Below are positions 37,801 through 46,482 of a stretch of DNA of 64,000 nucleotides, piece by piece (positions within the stretch are counted from its first letter, which is position 1; each line of letters starts with the position of its first letter). The translations under genes and the position numbers were made by a program. Origin of the DNA: Flammeovirgaceae bacterium SG7u.111. Lineage in GTDB: Bacteria > Bacteroidota > Bacteroidia > Cytophagales > Flammeovirgaceae. Location of the stretch: the NCBI GenBank assembly GCA_034044135.1, contig CP139021.1, positions 1,937,635 through 2,001,634 of the forward strand. The letters are read 5' to 3'. Below the pieces are notes generated by a model, which was given only the letters and a program-made list of their open reading frames with translations, was not told the DNA's origin and did not search any database.

Positions 37801-38678
37801 ATATTACCGAAATAAAAGAGATTCAGGAAGAGCTTGAAAAACATAAAAACGAGCTGGAGCTCTTAGTAAAAGAGCGAACGGAAGAACTTCAAGCTTCTTA
37901 CGAGGAATTGTTTCAAGCCAATGAGTCCCTCACATTTCAGCGGGATGAGATAGAGCATGCGCTGAACCAGCTTAGGGAGACACAAGCTCAGCTAGTGCAA
38001 GCTGAGAAAATGGCATCTTTGGGGGTATTGACAGCTGGTGTTGCCCATGAAATCAACAATCCTCTTAATTTTATTCATGGCGGGATAACTGGAGTAGAGT
38101 ACTATGTGAAGGAGAATTTACCTGAACACTATGAGTCTCTTCAGCCACTTATAAGTGGGGTGAAAACAGGTGTGAAAAGAGCTGCAAATATTGTTGCTAG
38201 TTTGAGCCAGTTTAGTAGGAAGGACTCTGATAAACATGCGGCTTGCGATATTTATCATATCATAGATAATTGCTTGGTGATGTTGGAGAATTCTATTAAA
38301 AATAGGATTGAGGTTGTGAAGGATTTTACAAAAACAACATTTAACTTGGTAGGAAATGAAGGGAAGTTACATCAAGCGTTCTTAAATTACCTTTCAAATG
38401 CAGCTCAGGCTATAGAAGATAAAGGGGTAATTACTATTTCTACCGAGGTTGTGTTTGACAAACTGGAAGTGACCATTTCTGATACAGGCTATGGGATAAG
38501 CAAAGAGAATTTGCCTAAGGTAACTGATCCATTCTTTACCACCAAACCTCCTGGTAAGGGGACAGGTTTAGGAATGTATATTTCTAACAAAATAATAGAT
38601 GAACACGGTGGTGAGATCATCATACATTCAAAAGAAAAAGAAGGTACGCAGCTAAAGGTAGTATTGCCTTTGGATTAG
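34803..38678 (+). CDS. Large multi-PAS/GAF sensor histidine kinase
   Basis: A 1291-residue protein without obvious membrane segments, so probably cytoplasmic. Five to six PAS domains can be seen: starts near 8 (LYRQLVEHSSDVLWLYD), 140, 335, 455, 760 and 895. Several end in a DITEQ or DVTELK motif. A GAF-like region lies at about 595-750. Coiled coils at about 265-330 and 1010-1070 connect the parts. HisKA follows with the phospho-acceptor His near 1081 (GVAHEINNP), then HATPase with DTGYGI and GTGLGMYISNKI. The CheY-like gene 92 bp downstream is the likely partner. Confidence 0.9.
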   Translation: MFLRKNEDLYRQLVEHSSDVLWLYDVEIERFMYVSPSIFELLGFTQEEYLSLSITEIVSPESINDLRKAFANCLAEFSATGLAQKHLLGLVFLDKKGQKVIVEIEFSSKEDLLTQKVEIVGSTRAVTLEKESEKELRNTEFLAEEAYNLTKIGLWEYLADDQVFNASPEWLQIYGFQKERFDGTIEAILAMIHPEDRERVLAQTQEAYTKNRPSPSTFRIITPSGELKYLRSVGKMEFNDQGDLVKNIGFVQDITEQMLDKIGLQEKYEEYESLNDELQCKNDELLAVQRELENTNFVLSTREEQLLNANKELVESNERLAKAVNEAKKTEQNLAIAQSLAKVGSYELDVANDIWLGSKEFCRIFGFDYGAEYRLDDFYNCIHPDDLEYVKEGYEKAIDGEKNFVFEYRAFRRGTGEELFISSVGQIVYDKMGRASKVLGTKQDMTEQKLIEKELEQTQMQYTDFINYSNDAVAYWKVPEGFRIDWPLRKQIYMLYEVELLDCNRAFWANFGRCSKEELIGKKYIDLVKKRIYDENFSKFIKGDYSLNNAKVHVTFADNKEYFGLDNWYGVTSNGLLTHFWATSKNITEQKLAEQKLLFQEQSIRKIIVETSVEKGKGYFDKLVLLLNEIIQADYTFIGKLTGERFIDTIALCNKDKIMENLTYDLKNTPCDNVLDDLRSCVFPDNVTSLYPDDQLLVDMEIEGYTGVSIFNKENKPIGILVSLFKKTIDDTNFIASLLELFAVNIGTELERMEVEESLKTSEERLRNYFNLGLVGMSITAPDKTWIEFNDTLHEMLGYTREEFMELNWEALIHPDEKAKMQYYNRASRGEIDSFDIERRFVHKDGSTIYTEVSTSAVRNEAGEVEYVIGLVHDVTELKKSTQALVENEEKLKTLFGAMTDIVSLYELVYNDQGEVIDYRLIDCNDAFINSLHLGDKDPKGELVTELHGLEKPSHIEEYSRVALTGESYNYTIFYEAIARHFIVSVVSPKREQFAIVAKDITEIKEIQEELEKHKNELELLVKERTEELQASYEELFQANESLTFQRDEIEHALNQLRETQAQLVQAEKMASLGVLTAGVAHEINNPLNFIHGGITGVEYYVKENLPEHYESLQPLISGVKTGVKRAANIVASLSQFSRKDSDKHAACDIYHIIDNCLVMLENSIKNRIEVVKDFTKTTFNLVGNEGKLHQAFLNYLSNAAQAIEDKGVITISTEVVFDKLEVTISDTGYGISKENLPKVTDPFFTTKPPGKGTGLGMYISNKIIDEHGGEIIIHSKEKEGTQLKVVLPLD

Positions 38679-38770
38679 GACAATGTACGGGTTCTGGAAC
38701 AAAGCCACGCCGTGGGACACTTCAAGAATTATTGAATAATAGCTTTTTAAGCCCTATTTATTGTTTTATT

Positions 38771-39139
38771 ATGAGAAAAGATATAACAATTCTTTATGTG
38801 GACGATGAACCAGTAAATTTATTGATTTTCAAGACTTTACTTGGTAGGGAGTTTACAATTGTGGATGCCAATAATGGAGTGGAAGGATTGCAGAAAATAA
38901 AGGAGCACCCTGAGGTATCTGTGGTGGTTAGTGATTTGCAAATGCCTGTAATGGATGGTCTGCAATTTATAGAAAAGCTAAAGAAAATTCGTCCAGAATT
39001 ACCTTGTTATGTCATGACTGGTTTTGAAAAAAACGAAGATATATTGAACGCAATAGCAAAAAAACTAGTAGCTGGTTTTTTTGCTAAACCATTTGATGAC
39101 AAGGATATAATTAAAGAAATCATGAAGGCGGTCAAATAA
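38771..39139 (+). CDS. Single-domain response regulator (CheY-like)
   Basis: About 122 residues. The start at 38771 (MRKDITILYVDDEPVN) is preferred over an upstream ATG at 38732, which adds 13 residues unlike the family. Receiver residues are present: the acidic pair in VDDE, the phospho-acceptor Asp in [12 protein letters not shown], and Lys in FAKPF. There is no output domain, so it works as a phosphate carrier or by binding a partner. It directly follows the multi-PAS kinase. Confidence 0.9.
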   Translation: MRKDITILYVDDEPVNLLIFKTLLGREFTIVDANNGVEGLQKIKEHPEVSVVVSDLQMPVMDGLQFIEKLKKIRPELPCYVMTGFEKNEDILNAIAKKLVAGFFAKPFDDKDIIKEIMKAVK

Positions 39140-39162
39140 TATGTCCAATTAATTTTGACGAC

Positions 39163-39212
39163 AAACCCCAAGTAAGAGGTGTCGACTCTTACTTGGGGTT
39201 TCTTTTTTTTTT
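39163..39212 (+). terminator. Terminator between the CheY-like gene and the M15 peptidase gene
   Basis: A perfect 16-bp stem (AAACCCCAAGTAAGAG and its complement) with a 7-nt loop, then a long T run. Confidence 0.9.
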
Positions 39213-39218
39213 CATACA

Positions 39219-40409
39219 TCAAGCCCAGCCCTTATCTCTGGCTTCTTGCACGTGCAAGTGCCTCGCCAACCATTTGTCTTTGTCCTTGTTTAGGTGATCG
39301 TCGATATGAATAGGGTCAAAGGGGGTGAAATCACCTCCCCATCTCAGCATCGGATCTTTTCTAACATCTTCAAAAAAAGCATTTGCCTCAGGCGGAAATT
39401 TTCGCAGCTTCATGTCATTGTATCGAAGTAACTTCGTAAAACCTGGACCATATTTAATATTGAAATCTATGGCGTGCCCAGCCATATGGTTTGACATCCT
39501 TGCAGGAGTAACCACCGCACCTGCTACACGTGAAGAAGTACGGAAAGAGCTCGTGATCAAGAGCTTAATATTGTTCTTCACCAAATAGCTATGGATTCGC
39601 TCCAGTGCTGGAATGAAATCGATATCGCACAAGATCTGCTTTCCAGTGAAGTGGGTATTGTCATAGGTGACCAGTGCCGATTGGCTCACTTTTACCTCGC
39701 TAGTCGCTATTGGCGTTTCTGTTTCTTTCCAAGTAGGAGGAGGGGTTTCCTTTAGTGTTTCTATCTCAGTTGCTTTTACGATAGGTTTGGACTGCAAGTG
39801 GATACTTTTTCTTGTTTTGTACCACTCTTTTCCAAACCCAAAGGCAAGCTCTTTTAACAGAGATTTTGCCATTTTTCTGTCAAAAGTATTCCCATCGCCT
39901 TTAAAGCCTCTGTAAATTGAAAAAGCTTGTACAGCGGCGCAAGTGCAGTTTCCATAATCACCATCGTTTTGATATTGGTCCCACTTAAGCTCTGCTCCAT
40001 AACCAACTTCGTTGAGCAAAGTTTGGAGCGAGGAAATAGCCGGTTTGGCAGAAGAGCCTTTGGTGTAGATCATGCTCACGGTCTTATTTTTCATGTCCCC
40101 ATAAAGCATCTGCATTTCGTCCAGAATATCGTAATGGTGGAGGAGTACCTTTGCCAGTTGCTCGCTTATCGATTTGCCATCCGACCAAATGTTGTTTTTC
40201 TTGGCAAATGACTTTACCGCTTTTTCGGTACATTTGTCATACACACCCGTAGCGTTTGTTTTAGCCCATTTGAGTTCTTTTCCATAGCCCAATTCAAAGA
40301 GGATGAGCTGTAGCTCTTGGATAGCTTCCGAATTGCTGCTTCCAACGCAAAGCGCTTTTTCTATGGTTTTTTCTTCTAGTAAGTTTTGAATAATAAGTTC
40401 GTGAGTCAT
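39219..40409 (-). CDS. M15-family peptidase with two peptidoglycan-binding repeats
   Basis: A 396-residue protein. Two PG-binding-1-like helical repeats (about 15-95 and 105-195) share the pattern AIQELQLILFELGYGKELKW / AISSLQTLLNEVGYGAELKW. A Thr/Pro-rich linker (about 205-240) leads to an M15 (VanY/D-Ala-D-Ala carboxypeptidase) domain (about 250-390). Metal ligands are seen in SNHMAGHAIDFN and in the late FDPIHIDDH. It likely cuts peptide stems in peptidoglycan. No signal peptide is evident, as in endolysins or toxin-associated hydrolases, so the export route is unclear. Confidence 0.82.
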   Translation of the reverse strand: MTHELIIQNLLEEKTIEKALCVGSSNSEAIQELQLILFELGYGKELKWAKTNATGVYDKCTEKAVKSFAKKNNIWSDGKSISEQLAKVLLHHYDILDEMQMLYGDMKNKTVSMIYTKGSSAKPAISSLQTLLNEVGYGAELKWDQYQNDGDYGNCTCAAVQAFSIYRGFKGDGNTFDRKMAKSLLKELAFGFGKEWYKTRKSIHLQSKPIVKATEIETLKETPPPTWKETETPIATSEVKVSQSALVTYDNTHFTGKQILCDIDFIPALERIHSYLVKNNIKLLITSSFRTSSRVAGAVVTPARMSNHMAGHAIDFNIKYGPGFTKLLRYNDMKLRKFPPEANAFFEDVRKDPMLRWGGDFTPFDPIHIDDHLNKDKDKWLARHLHVQEARDKGWA

Positions 40410-40469
40410 AGGATTCTTTGTGTTATAGGTGGTGAATGTTTATAATATTTGATCACGTAAAAGTGGGAT

Positions 40470-40871
40470 TTAAGTTGTTGTAAATGAATTGAGCAGAAGT
40501 TGGTTTGTCTGCTCAATGTCTTCGCTCGCAATGTTTTGAAGATCGAACCTATTTTCCTCATTAAAATGTGTATAAATTATCAAGGTCGAATCTGATAGCT
40601 CAAAACCCGTGATTTCAAACCAGTTAATGGATTTGTCTTTGAATGAGTTTAGTTTGATTATCAACATATTTTTGTTCCAGTCAATGTAGTTTTTGTGAAA
40701 ATACCTTTTAAAGAGTTGAATCAGCAATAATGAAAACCCTAAAGCTCGTATTTTAATACTTAAAGAGGAAAATGTTTTAGGTAAAATAAAAGAAAGCAAT
40801 AGGACTATTGATAGTGCTTTTATAATAGAAGTTTTTATGGGGTTTAACCCTTCAAAATGAATTCTAGCCAT
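40470..40871 (-). CDS. Small membrane protein of unknown function
   Basis: Starting at 40871 (MARIHFEGLNPIKT) it has about 133 residues; an upstream ATG at 40940 is less likely. Two hydrophobic segments lie at about 14-30 and 38-53 and are followed by a beta-rich cytoplasmic part (NKNMLIIKLNSF, INWFEITGFELSDSTLIIYTHF) like a membrane-anchored PH-type domain. I do not recognise the family. It sits between the M15 peptidase and oxyR, all on the minus strand. Confidence 0.55.
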   Translation of the reverse strand: MARIHFEGLNPIKTSIIKALSIVLLLSFILPKTFSSLSIKIRALGFSLLLIQLFKRYFHKNYIDWNKNMLIIKLNSFKDKSINWFEITGFELSDSTLIIYTHFNEENRFDLQNIASEDIEQTNQLLLNSFTTT

Positions 40872-40960
40872 GTTTTGTTTTCTTATTCTATTTGAAAGAA
40901 ACGAATTTATTAGAATAAAGTACAAAATACATTTGGTCAATCAAAATGATTTCTGAATGA

Positions 40961-40990
40961 GAGAAGCTATCTTTTCAAGATAGCTTCTTC
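40961..40990 (-). terminator. Possible terminator hairpin after oxyR
   Basis: A perfect 11-bp stem (GAAGCTATCTT / AAGATAGCTTC) with a 3-nt loop, 45 bp past the oxyR stop. A clear T run is missing, so the call is tentative. Confidence 0.45.
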
Positions 40991-41031
40991 TCTGGTTTAT
41001 TATCAATCTGTGATTAAAATATTCAAACAAA

Positions 41032-41973
41032 TCACCCTTTCCACTTAACTATATATCCTTTTTCCCTTCCCAGCATCTGCTGTCCCACCGATTTTTTTAT
41101 ATGATGCCCCAAAGCGTGTAGTAACCGGCCCTTTGCAAGGTTTCTTACTGTTACCAGACTGATCTCTCTCAAAGGAACTTCTCCATCAAAATGCTTTATC
41201 CTGTTTTGCTGGTGTTCGGGTACTTCAGCGGCTGCTAGCTCGGGAAGTAAGGTGAACCCGCCTTGTGTATCTACCATTTTCCTCAGTGTTTCCAGTGAAC
41301 TACCTTGGTAGCTGAATGAGCTTCCGTTGTGGAGCGAATCGTAGTTACAAAGCTTGACCGTTTGCGAATGGAAACAGTGTTCATCGCTTATGAGCCAGAG
41401 GTCTGGTTGTAAAAGTTGCTCAGCCTCAACTTCATCACTTTTAAAAAGTGGGTGTTTGGGGTTAGTATAAACCATTATTTCTTCGTAAAAAAGAGATCTT
41501 TCGAGTATCTCGTTATCATAAAAAGGCGTCGCCATTACCCCGGCATCCAATAGGTCTTTTTTTAACTCACCTACGATTTCCTCGGCTATAATTTCCTTCA
41601 CTTTCAGAGAAACTTTTGGGTGCTTTTTTACAAAACTATTGATGAGGCGAGGTAGAAGATACGGGGCTATGGTAGGCAAAATTCCTATTTTTAGTTCTCC
41701 AGAAAGCTCTTCGTCATGGCTCTTTACTATTTCGTTGAGCTTCCGTGCGTTGCGAATAGTAATTCGTGCTTGGTCTATGATTTCCCTGCCCACATCCGTG
41801 GGGATTACCGGCTGGCGGCTTCTGTCAAAAATAGTTACCCCAAGCAAGTCTTCCATTTTTTTTACCTGCATGCTCAAAGTAGGCTGGGTCACAAAACAGC
41901 TTTTGGCGGCAGTAGCGAAATGCCTGTGGGTATCCACGGCAACAACATACTCTAATTGGACAAGTGTGATCAT
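41032..41973 (-). CDS. oxyR: OxyR-type hydrogen-peroxide-sensing LysR regulator
   Basis: A 313-residue DNA-binding regulator. The LysR winged HTH is at about 1-60 (HFATAAKSCFVTQPTLSMQVKKMEDLLG). The effector domain spans about 90-300. Two cysteines, Cys200 and Cys209 in HCFHSQTVKLC, sit at the spacing of the E. coli OxyR redox pair (199 and 208). This supports peroxide sensing by disulfide formation, not a generic LysR role. It is divergent from the LytS-like kinase across a 390-bp gap. Classic targets such as katG or ahpC are not in the window. Confidence 0.92.
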   Translation of the reverse strand: MITLVQLEYVVAVDTHRHFATAAKSCFVTQPTLSMQVKKMEDLLGVTIFDRSRQPVIPTDVGREIIDQARITIRNARKLNEIVKSHDEELSGELKIGILPTIAPYLLPRLINSFVKKHPKVSLKVKEIIAEEIVGELKKDLLDAGVMATPFYDNEILERSLFYEEIMVYTNPKHPLFKSDEVEAEQLLQPDLWLISDEHCFHSQTVKLCNYDSLHNGSSFSYQGSSLETLRKMVDTQGGFTLLPELAAAEVPEHQQNRIKHFDGEVPLREISLVTVRNLAKGRLLHALGHHIKKSVGQQMLGREKGYIVKWKG

Positions 41974-42363
41974 ATGTGTTTTGTTAAATTAACACTGGTA
42001 TTCAAAAAGTGAGTAACTGTTTTCCAACAGTATGCGTATAGTTCACCTTTCCAACTGAGTTGCATCCAAAAAAGGAAAACAATAGTGGCCACATACTTCT
42101 TTTTTAAAGAAAATAAACTTCAGCTAGGTGAGATTATTACCTATTCGCTAATTCAGAGTAAGAGTTGTTGAAATGAGTTTTGGGTTATTGCCAAAACTGA
42201 GTTGAGTTTTCCAGAGTCGTTAATTTTTGCAAGAACACAAACATAACAAAAGCATAGATGTTTTCTATAGAATGCTAATATCTAATTGCTCAAGTTGATG
42301 TAGTCTAGTTTCATAACTGAAGAAGTTGGTAGAAGGTTTCCTTACTTTGGTTGAAAAAAGTTT
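41974..42363 (+). other. Divergent intergenic region between oxyR and the LytS-like kinase
   Basis: About 390 bp, probably holding the promoters of both divergent genes. I see no ORF, RNA gene or strong hairpin. Confidence 0.5.
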
Positions 42364-43530
42364 GTGATCATAGCGGAAGGACTTAGATTTAATCTTACTT
42401 ATAAAACTAAAGGGGCGCACGTGCTTGGTTATACAATAACTCGAAAAAATTTATTGGTTCATTTATATTTTTGGATAGCATTTCTGGCGCTGTTCACCTT
42501 TTTTTGGTCGGGTAGGCTAACGTTAGAAGAAGCATTGTTGAGAGGTACCGTACTTACGCTTTTCCAAATGATATTGGTGTACACCAACTTGGCTTTTTTG
42601 ATGCCCAAGTTTTATGAAAGACAAAAATACGGTTTGTTTATTATCAGCTCTATTCTCCTTATCCTGATCTTGTTTTTGTTGTTCAACTTTGCGGATTTTC
42701 AGGTAGCAAAGTGGGTATTTGATATTCCTGATCGTCCGCTCCGAGGACCAAAAGGAGGCGAGCGTGAAGCGGTTGATGCTCTTAATTCTTTTGCTAGAAA
42801 AAGGGGGAATGACATGTTTAAGATGGCGATGCGTACCAGGTCTCTGTTCAATGTGAGCTTGTTTGTGTCCCTTTTTGTGATAAGTGTGGCATACAGGCTT
42901 TCGCAGATAGCAGCGAAAAAGGAAAAAGAAGCAGTACTGCTCAGAAATGAAAAACTGGATGCAGAAATGAAGTTTTTGAAATCGCAGATTAACCCACATT
43001 TCCTTTTCAATGCCCTGAATAATGCCTACACGCTCTCCTATATAAAGTCGGACGATGCCCCCGATGTGATTTTGAAGCTATCGGATATTTTGCGTTATAT
43101 AATTTATGATTGCAACGCAGATAAAGTACCTTTAGAGAAAGAGGTTACCTATATCAAAAACTATATTGACCTTCAGAAAATTAAGGGAGAAAATTCTGAA
43201 AATATAAAAGCAACTTTTAAGCTGCAAGATACTTCGCTCATGATAGAGCCCATGTTGTTGATTCCTTTTATAGAAAACAGTTTCAAGCATAGCCACATAG
43301 AAAGTTCTGACAAGGGATGGGTTGATATGGTGTTGAAAGTAACAAGTGAAAAGCTTGAGTTCGAAATAAAAAATAGCTTGCCCGAAACAGAATTTACGAA
43401 AGATAAAGTGGGGGGGATAGGTCTTGAAAATGTGAAAAAGAGACTTTCGATGTTGTACCCCGACAGTCATCAGCTTGTTATCAAAAAAATGGACGGGCAG
43501 TTTAGCGTGTCAATGCAAATTAGGTTTTAG
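42364..43530 (+). CDS. LytS-type sensor histidine kinase
   Basis: A 388-residue membrane kinase. Four hydrophobic segments are visible (about 32-50, 55-75, 90-110 and 160-178). The His_kinase (PF06580-like) domain begins near 200, with the phospho-acceptor His in INPHFLFNALN. The ATP-binding end has PFIENSFKHS and GGIGLENVKKRL. A GTG start at 42364 is used; a later start inside the first hydrophobic region would lose it. The LytTR response regulator follows after 13 bp, so the two form one two-component system. Confidence 0.9.
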   Translation: MIIAEGLRFNLTYKTKGAHVLGYTITRKNLLVHLYFWIAFLALFTFFWSGRLTLEEALLRGTVLTLFQMILVYTNLAFLMPKFYERQKYGLFIISSILLILILFLLFNFADFQVAKWVFDIPDRPLRGPKGGEREAVDALNSFARKRGNDMFKMAMRTRSLFNVSLFVSLFVISVAYRLSQIAAKKEKEAVLLRNEKLDAEMKFLKSQINPHFLFNALNNAYTLSYIKSDDAPDVILKLSDILRYIIYDCNADKVPLEKEVTYIKNYIDLQKIKGENSENIKATFKLQDTSLMIEPMLLIPFIENSFKHSHIESSDKGWVDMVLKVTSEKLEFEIKNSLPETEFTKDKVGGIGLENVKKRLSMLYPDSHQLVIKKMDGQFSVSMQIRF

Positions 43531-43543
43531 AAGAAAGTGAAGG

Positions 43544-44275
43544 ATGGAAAAATTGAAATGTTTATTGGTAGATGATGAAAAACTAGCGCTTACACTGCTG
43601 GAAAGCTATATCTCCAAGTTGTCAAACTTGGAAGTAGTGGGCAAGTTCCAAGATCCGCTCAAAGCCCTTGCGCTCCTCCAAGATACAGAGGTCGATCTCA
43701 TGTTTTTAGATATTCAGATGCCCAATCTTACCGGGATAGAGTTGCTCCAAACACTGCCTTCCAACAAAAAACCTTTGGTGGTTTTCAGTACTGCATACGC
43801 AGAATTTGCTCTCGATGGCTACCAGCTAGATGTGGTAGATTACCTTCTCAAACCATTTCCCTTCGAGCGTTTCCTGAAAGCGGTGAACAAAGCTTCTCAA
43901 CTAATAGAATTGAAAAGAAAAGCTGGTAGCACAGAAGGGGGAAATACGCGCCAGGGTAAAAATTTCATGCTTGTAAGGGCAGACCACCGAATCTATAAAC
44001 TTCAATTTGATGAACTTCTTTATGTAGAAGGGCTAAAAGAATATGTCTCTTATTTTACAAAAAATGAGCGAATCATAGCACTCGAGTCGCTTAAAAAACT
44101 AGAGACTATTTTGCCAACCGATCAATTTATGCGCATCCATAAATCGTACATAGCTTCGGTGAGGCATATAAAAGCCATAGAAGGAAGCCAAGTAGTGATA
44201 GGCGATAAATTGCTGCCCATAGGGAAAACCTATAAGGAAGCAGTGATGAAAAAAGTGTTTGCAGGAGAGTCCTGA
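43544..44275 (+). CDS. LytTR-family response regulator
   Basis: A 243-residue protein. The receiver domain (about 1-120) has the acidic pair in VDDEK and the phospho-acceptor Asp in LMFLDIQMPN. The LytTR DNA-binding domain (about 140-240) shows LYVEGLKEYVSYFT, then FMRIHKSYIAS and GDKLLPIGKTYK. It is the partner of the LytS-type kinase 13 bp upstream. Regulated genes are not evident from the window. Confidence 0.92.
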   Translation: MEKLKCLLVDDEKLALTLLESYISKLSNLEVVGKFQDPLKALALLQDTEVDLMFLDIQMPNLTGIELLQTLPSNKKPLVVFSTAYAEFALDGYQLDVVDYLLKPFPFERFLKAVNKASQLIELKRKAGSTEGGNTRQGKNFMLVRADHRIYKLQFDELLYVEGLKEYVSYFTKNERIIALESLKKLETILPTDQFMRIHKSYIASVRHIKAIEGSQVVIGDKLLPIGKTYKEAVMKKVFAGES

Positions 44276-44336
44276 ATGTAAGCTTTTTTGCATTCAATCG
44301 TCTTTGGTGCTTTTTGTCTTGATAACCTTGAAAAGG

Positions 44337-45323
44337 CTATTTTCCATGCTTTTGAAGTAATTCATCAATTATTTGCTCGGTTATGTCAGGGTAGTTTACT
44401 CTCACTCCCTCAGAGGTTTCTAGCCATTCTTCTATTTTTCCATCTACTCCCGCTAGGCTTTGCAAAACAGGGACGCCCATTTGTTCCAGTGCAGCCGCAT
44501 TGCAGTGTTGTTCATATTGGTTTTTCATGGGAATTACCATGAGTTTCTTTTCTAAGAACAATGCTTCGGCTGGCGTTTCAAATCCAGCGCCACAGAGCAC
44601 ACCCATGCTGGTAGTCATACTTTTTATAAAACCATCATTGTTCACTGGTCTGATGCTCACATTGCCAGTTTCTAGCGGTTTTTTGTTATGCTTGGAAAAT
44701 ACTTCCCATTTTGCCGCAGGAAACTTACCCAATTTTTCTACCAAGGTTTGGTCTCTGTAAGAGGGGAGGTACACCGTGTAATGCCCTTTGTTTTCAGGAT
44801 GTAGTTCACGGATTTGTTGGCGAATTACAGGGGTATAAATTTGCTTGTCGAAGGTATCGAAATGGAAGCCATAATTGGCGGTGGTGGGAGCATAATTACT
44901 CAAAATGGCTTTGCCTACTGGGTCAAACTTTTGGGGCTTGGGGGTTTTAGGTGAGAAAAGAGCACACTGGTGGCTCAGGCTAATACATGGAATGTTTTTC
45001 AGTTTGCAAGCCCAAGCAGAAACAGGTTCAAAATCATTGATAACCAAATCATACTTTTCTACAGGGATCTCTTTTATTTCCCCATAGAGTGTAATTGGGC
45101 TGACACTGGTAACTGTTTTTAGCAGATCCACTCCGCCAGATTTGCCAAAAATGAAGCTCAGCCCATTGCATCGGTACTTTACTTCGAAGGGCAAGTCAAC
45201 GTCGGCTTGGTAGCCACTTACTAACAAATCGAGCTCTCCTTTTTTTTGTAAAATTGGTACAATATCACGAGCTCTGCTCAAGTGGCCATTTCCCGTACCC
45301 TGTATCGCATAAAGAATCCTCAT
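44337..45323 (-). CDS. Glycosyltransferase, UGT/MurG-like (GT1-related)
   Basis: A 328-residue protein starting MRILYAIQGTGNGHLSRA, the donor-site Gly-rich pattern of the MJ1255/VC2487-like glycosyltransferase family. The C-terminal half has GVLCGAGFETPAEALFLEKK followed by MIPMKNQYEQHCNA, a nucleotide-sugar-binding signature related to MurG and UGT enzymes. It probably transfers a sugar to a lipid or surface glycan in the cytoplasm. It is convergent with the LytTR gene. Confidence 0.82.
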   Translation of the reverse strand: MRILYAIQGTGNGHLSRARDIVPILQKKGELDLLVSGYQADVDLPFEVKYRCNGLSFIFGKSGGVDLLKTVTSVSPITLYGEIKEIPVEKYDLVINDFEPVSAWACKLKNIPCISLSHQCALFSPKTPKPQKFDPVGKAILSNYAPTTANYGFHFDTFDKQIYTPVIRQQIRELHPENKGHYTVYLPSYRDQTLVEKLGKFPAAKWEVFSKHNKKPLETGNVSIRPVNNDGFIKSMTTSMGVLCGAGFETPAEALFLEKKLMVIPMKNQYEQHCNAAALEQMGVPVLQSLAGVDGKIEEWLETSEGVRVNYPDITEQIIDELLQKHGK

Positions 45324-45682
45324 TTTCCTAAAAAATTAGTTGGGCAATAAGCATTGCTCGAAACTTGTTTTTTTACAAATAACCTCTGTTTTTTTCATAT
45401 TCTCAAAAATGCACTTTTTTGACTCAAACCAAGAGGTATAAAGTGAATATTTAAAGAAGGGAAGTTAAGGTATTGTGACGAAAATAGTGGGGAGGGCATG
45501 ATCGGTTTTCAGTAGTAAGTATTTGTAAAGTGGGGAAAAAGAAAATAGCGACTATACTAATGTGGCTAGTATTTTGATAGATTTTTTATAAAGGTTTGTT
45601 TAGATAAGTTTTAAAATACGGCTATTAAACAAAACGTTTTGGAGTAGCAATTTAAATAAACATAATATAAAGATCATTAGGT
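45324..45682 (+). other. Intergenic region, no gene seen
   Basis: About 360 AT-rich bp between two divergent genes (glycosyltransferase and H-NOX). It likely holds their promoters. No RNA gene or strong hairpin is seen. Confidence 0.5.
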
Positions 45683-46249
45683 ATGAAGTCAGTAATCCCA
45701 TTAGCAATTAAAGAAACGTACGAAAAATATTTTGGATCAGAAGATTGGGGAATAGTTCTTCAAAAAGCTGGATTCGACCCAAAGACAGTTTTCTTTAGCC
45801 ATAAAAACACAGAAGACAAAGAGGTAATGGCTTTGTTGAAAGCGGTTATGGACCATAAGGGTTTGACCATAAATCAACTTTCAGATGTTTTTGGTGATTA
45901 CTGGGTGAATGATTTTGCTTCCCGACACTATTTTGCTTTTTATCAAAGAGCTAGCTCTGCCAAAGATTTTTTAATGAAAATGAATGATGTTCATGATAAA
46001 ATTGGAGCAAAAGTGGAAGGGTCAAAGCCACCAAAATTCACATTCAACGAGCTGCCAGATGGAGCAATGGAAATGGGATATATTTCCGAAAGAAACTTGA
46101 TTGATTTGGTAGTAGGGCTTGTAAAAGGAGTAGGGAAGAGGTTTGGAGAAGAAATCAAGGTTACTAAATTAAGCTCTAGTCTTTTGAGGCTCGAGTTTTT
46201 AGGGAAAATTGAAAAAGAAGCTGTTGGAGAAGAGTTGAAAGAAGGTTAA
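45683..46249 (+). CDS. Stand-alone H-NOX (heme NO/O2-binding) sensor protein
   Basis: A 188-residue soluble protein of the H-NOX (HNOB) family. The heme-ligating His is His104 (MNDVHDKIG), and the propionate-binding YxSxR motif is Tyr133-Ser135-Arg137 (YISERN). Both are intact, so heme binding is expected, sensing NO or O2. The N-terminal helices (LLKAVMDHKGLTINQLSDVFGDYWV) fit the family. H-NOX genes usually sit next to a histidine kinase or cyclic-di-GMP enzyme. Here neither neighbour is one, so the partner is unknown. A terminator follows. Confidence 0.85.
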   Translation: MKSVIPLAIKETYEKYFGSEDWGIVLQKAGFDPKTVFFSHKNTEDKEVMALLKAVMDHKGLTINQLSDVFGDYWVNDFASRHYFAFYQRASSAKDFLMKMNDVHDKIGAKVEGSKPPKFTFNELPDGAMEMGYISERNLIDLVVGLVKGVGKRFGEEIKVTKLSSSLLRLEFLGKIEKEAVGEELKEG

Positions 46250-46287
46250 GAAATAAACGAGGTAAACCATTTTCCACCTAAGATAGA

Positions 46288-46328
46288 GGATATAGACCAT
46301 AAATACTTGGTCTATATCCTTTATTTTT
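46288..46328 (+). terminator. Terminator after the H-NOX gene
   Basis: A perfect 11-bp stem (GGATATAGACC / GGTCTATATCC) with a 10-nt loop, followed by TTTATTTTT. Confidence 0.88.
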
Positions 46329-46482
46329 AAGTACCTATTTCATCAAAAAGAACTCGCCTGCCTCGTAGCCTATTGCAATTTTGTTTACAAAGGAGGTTTT
46401 GAAGCTCATTGCCGAAATGTGATTGTTTTTGGTATCTTGGTCATACAACAATTACATTTTCACATTTACTCTATTTAATGAA

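Noticed and set aside
39219-40409. Prophage endolysin and surrounding prophage
   Set aside because: The M15 protein resembles endolysins, but no holin, tail, capsid or integrase gene is nearby.
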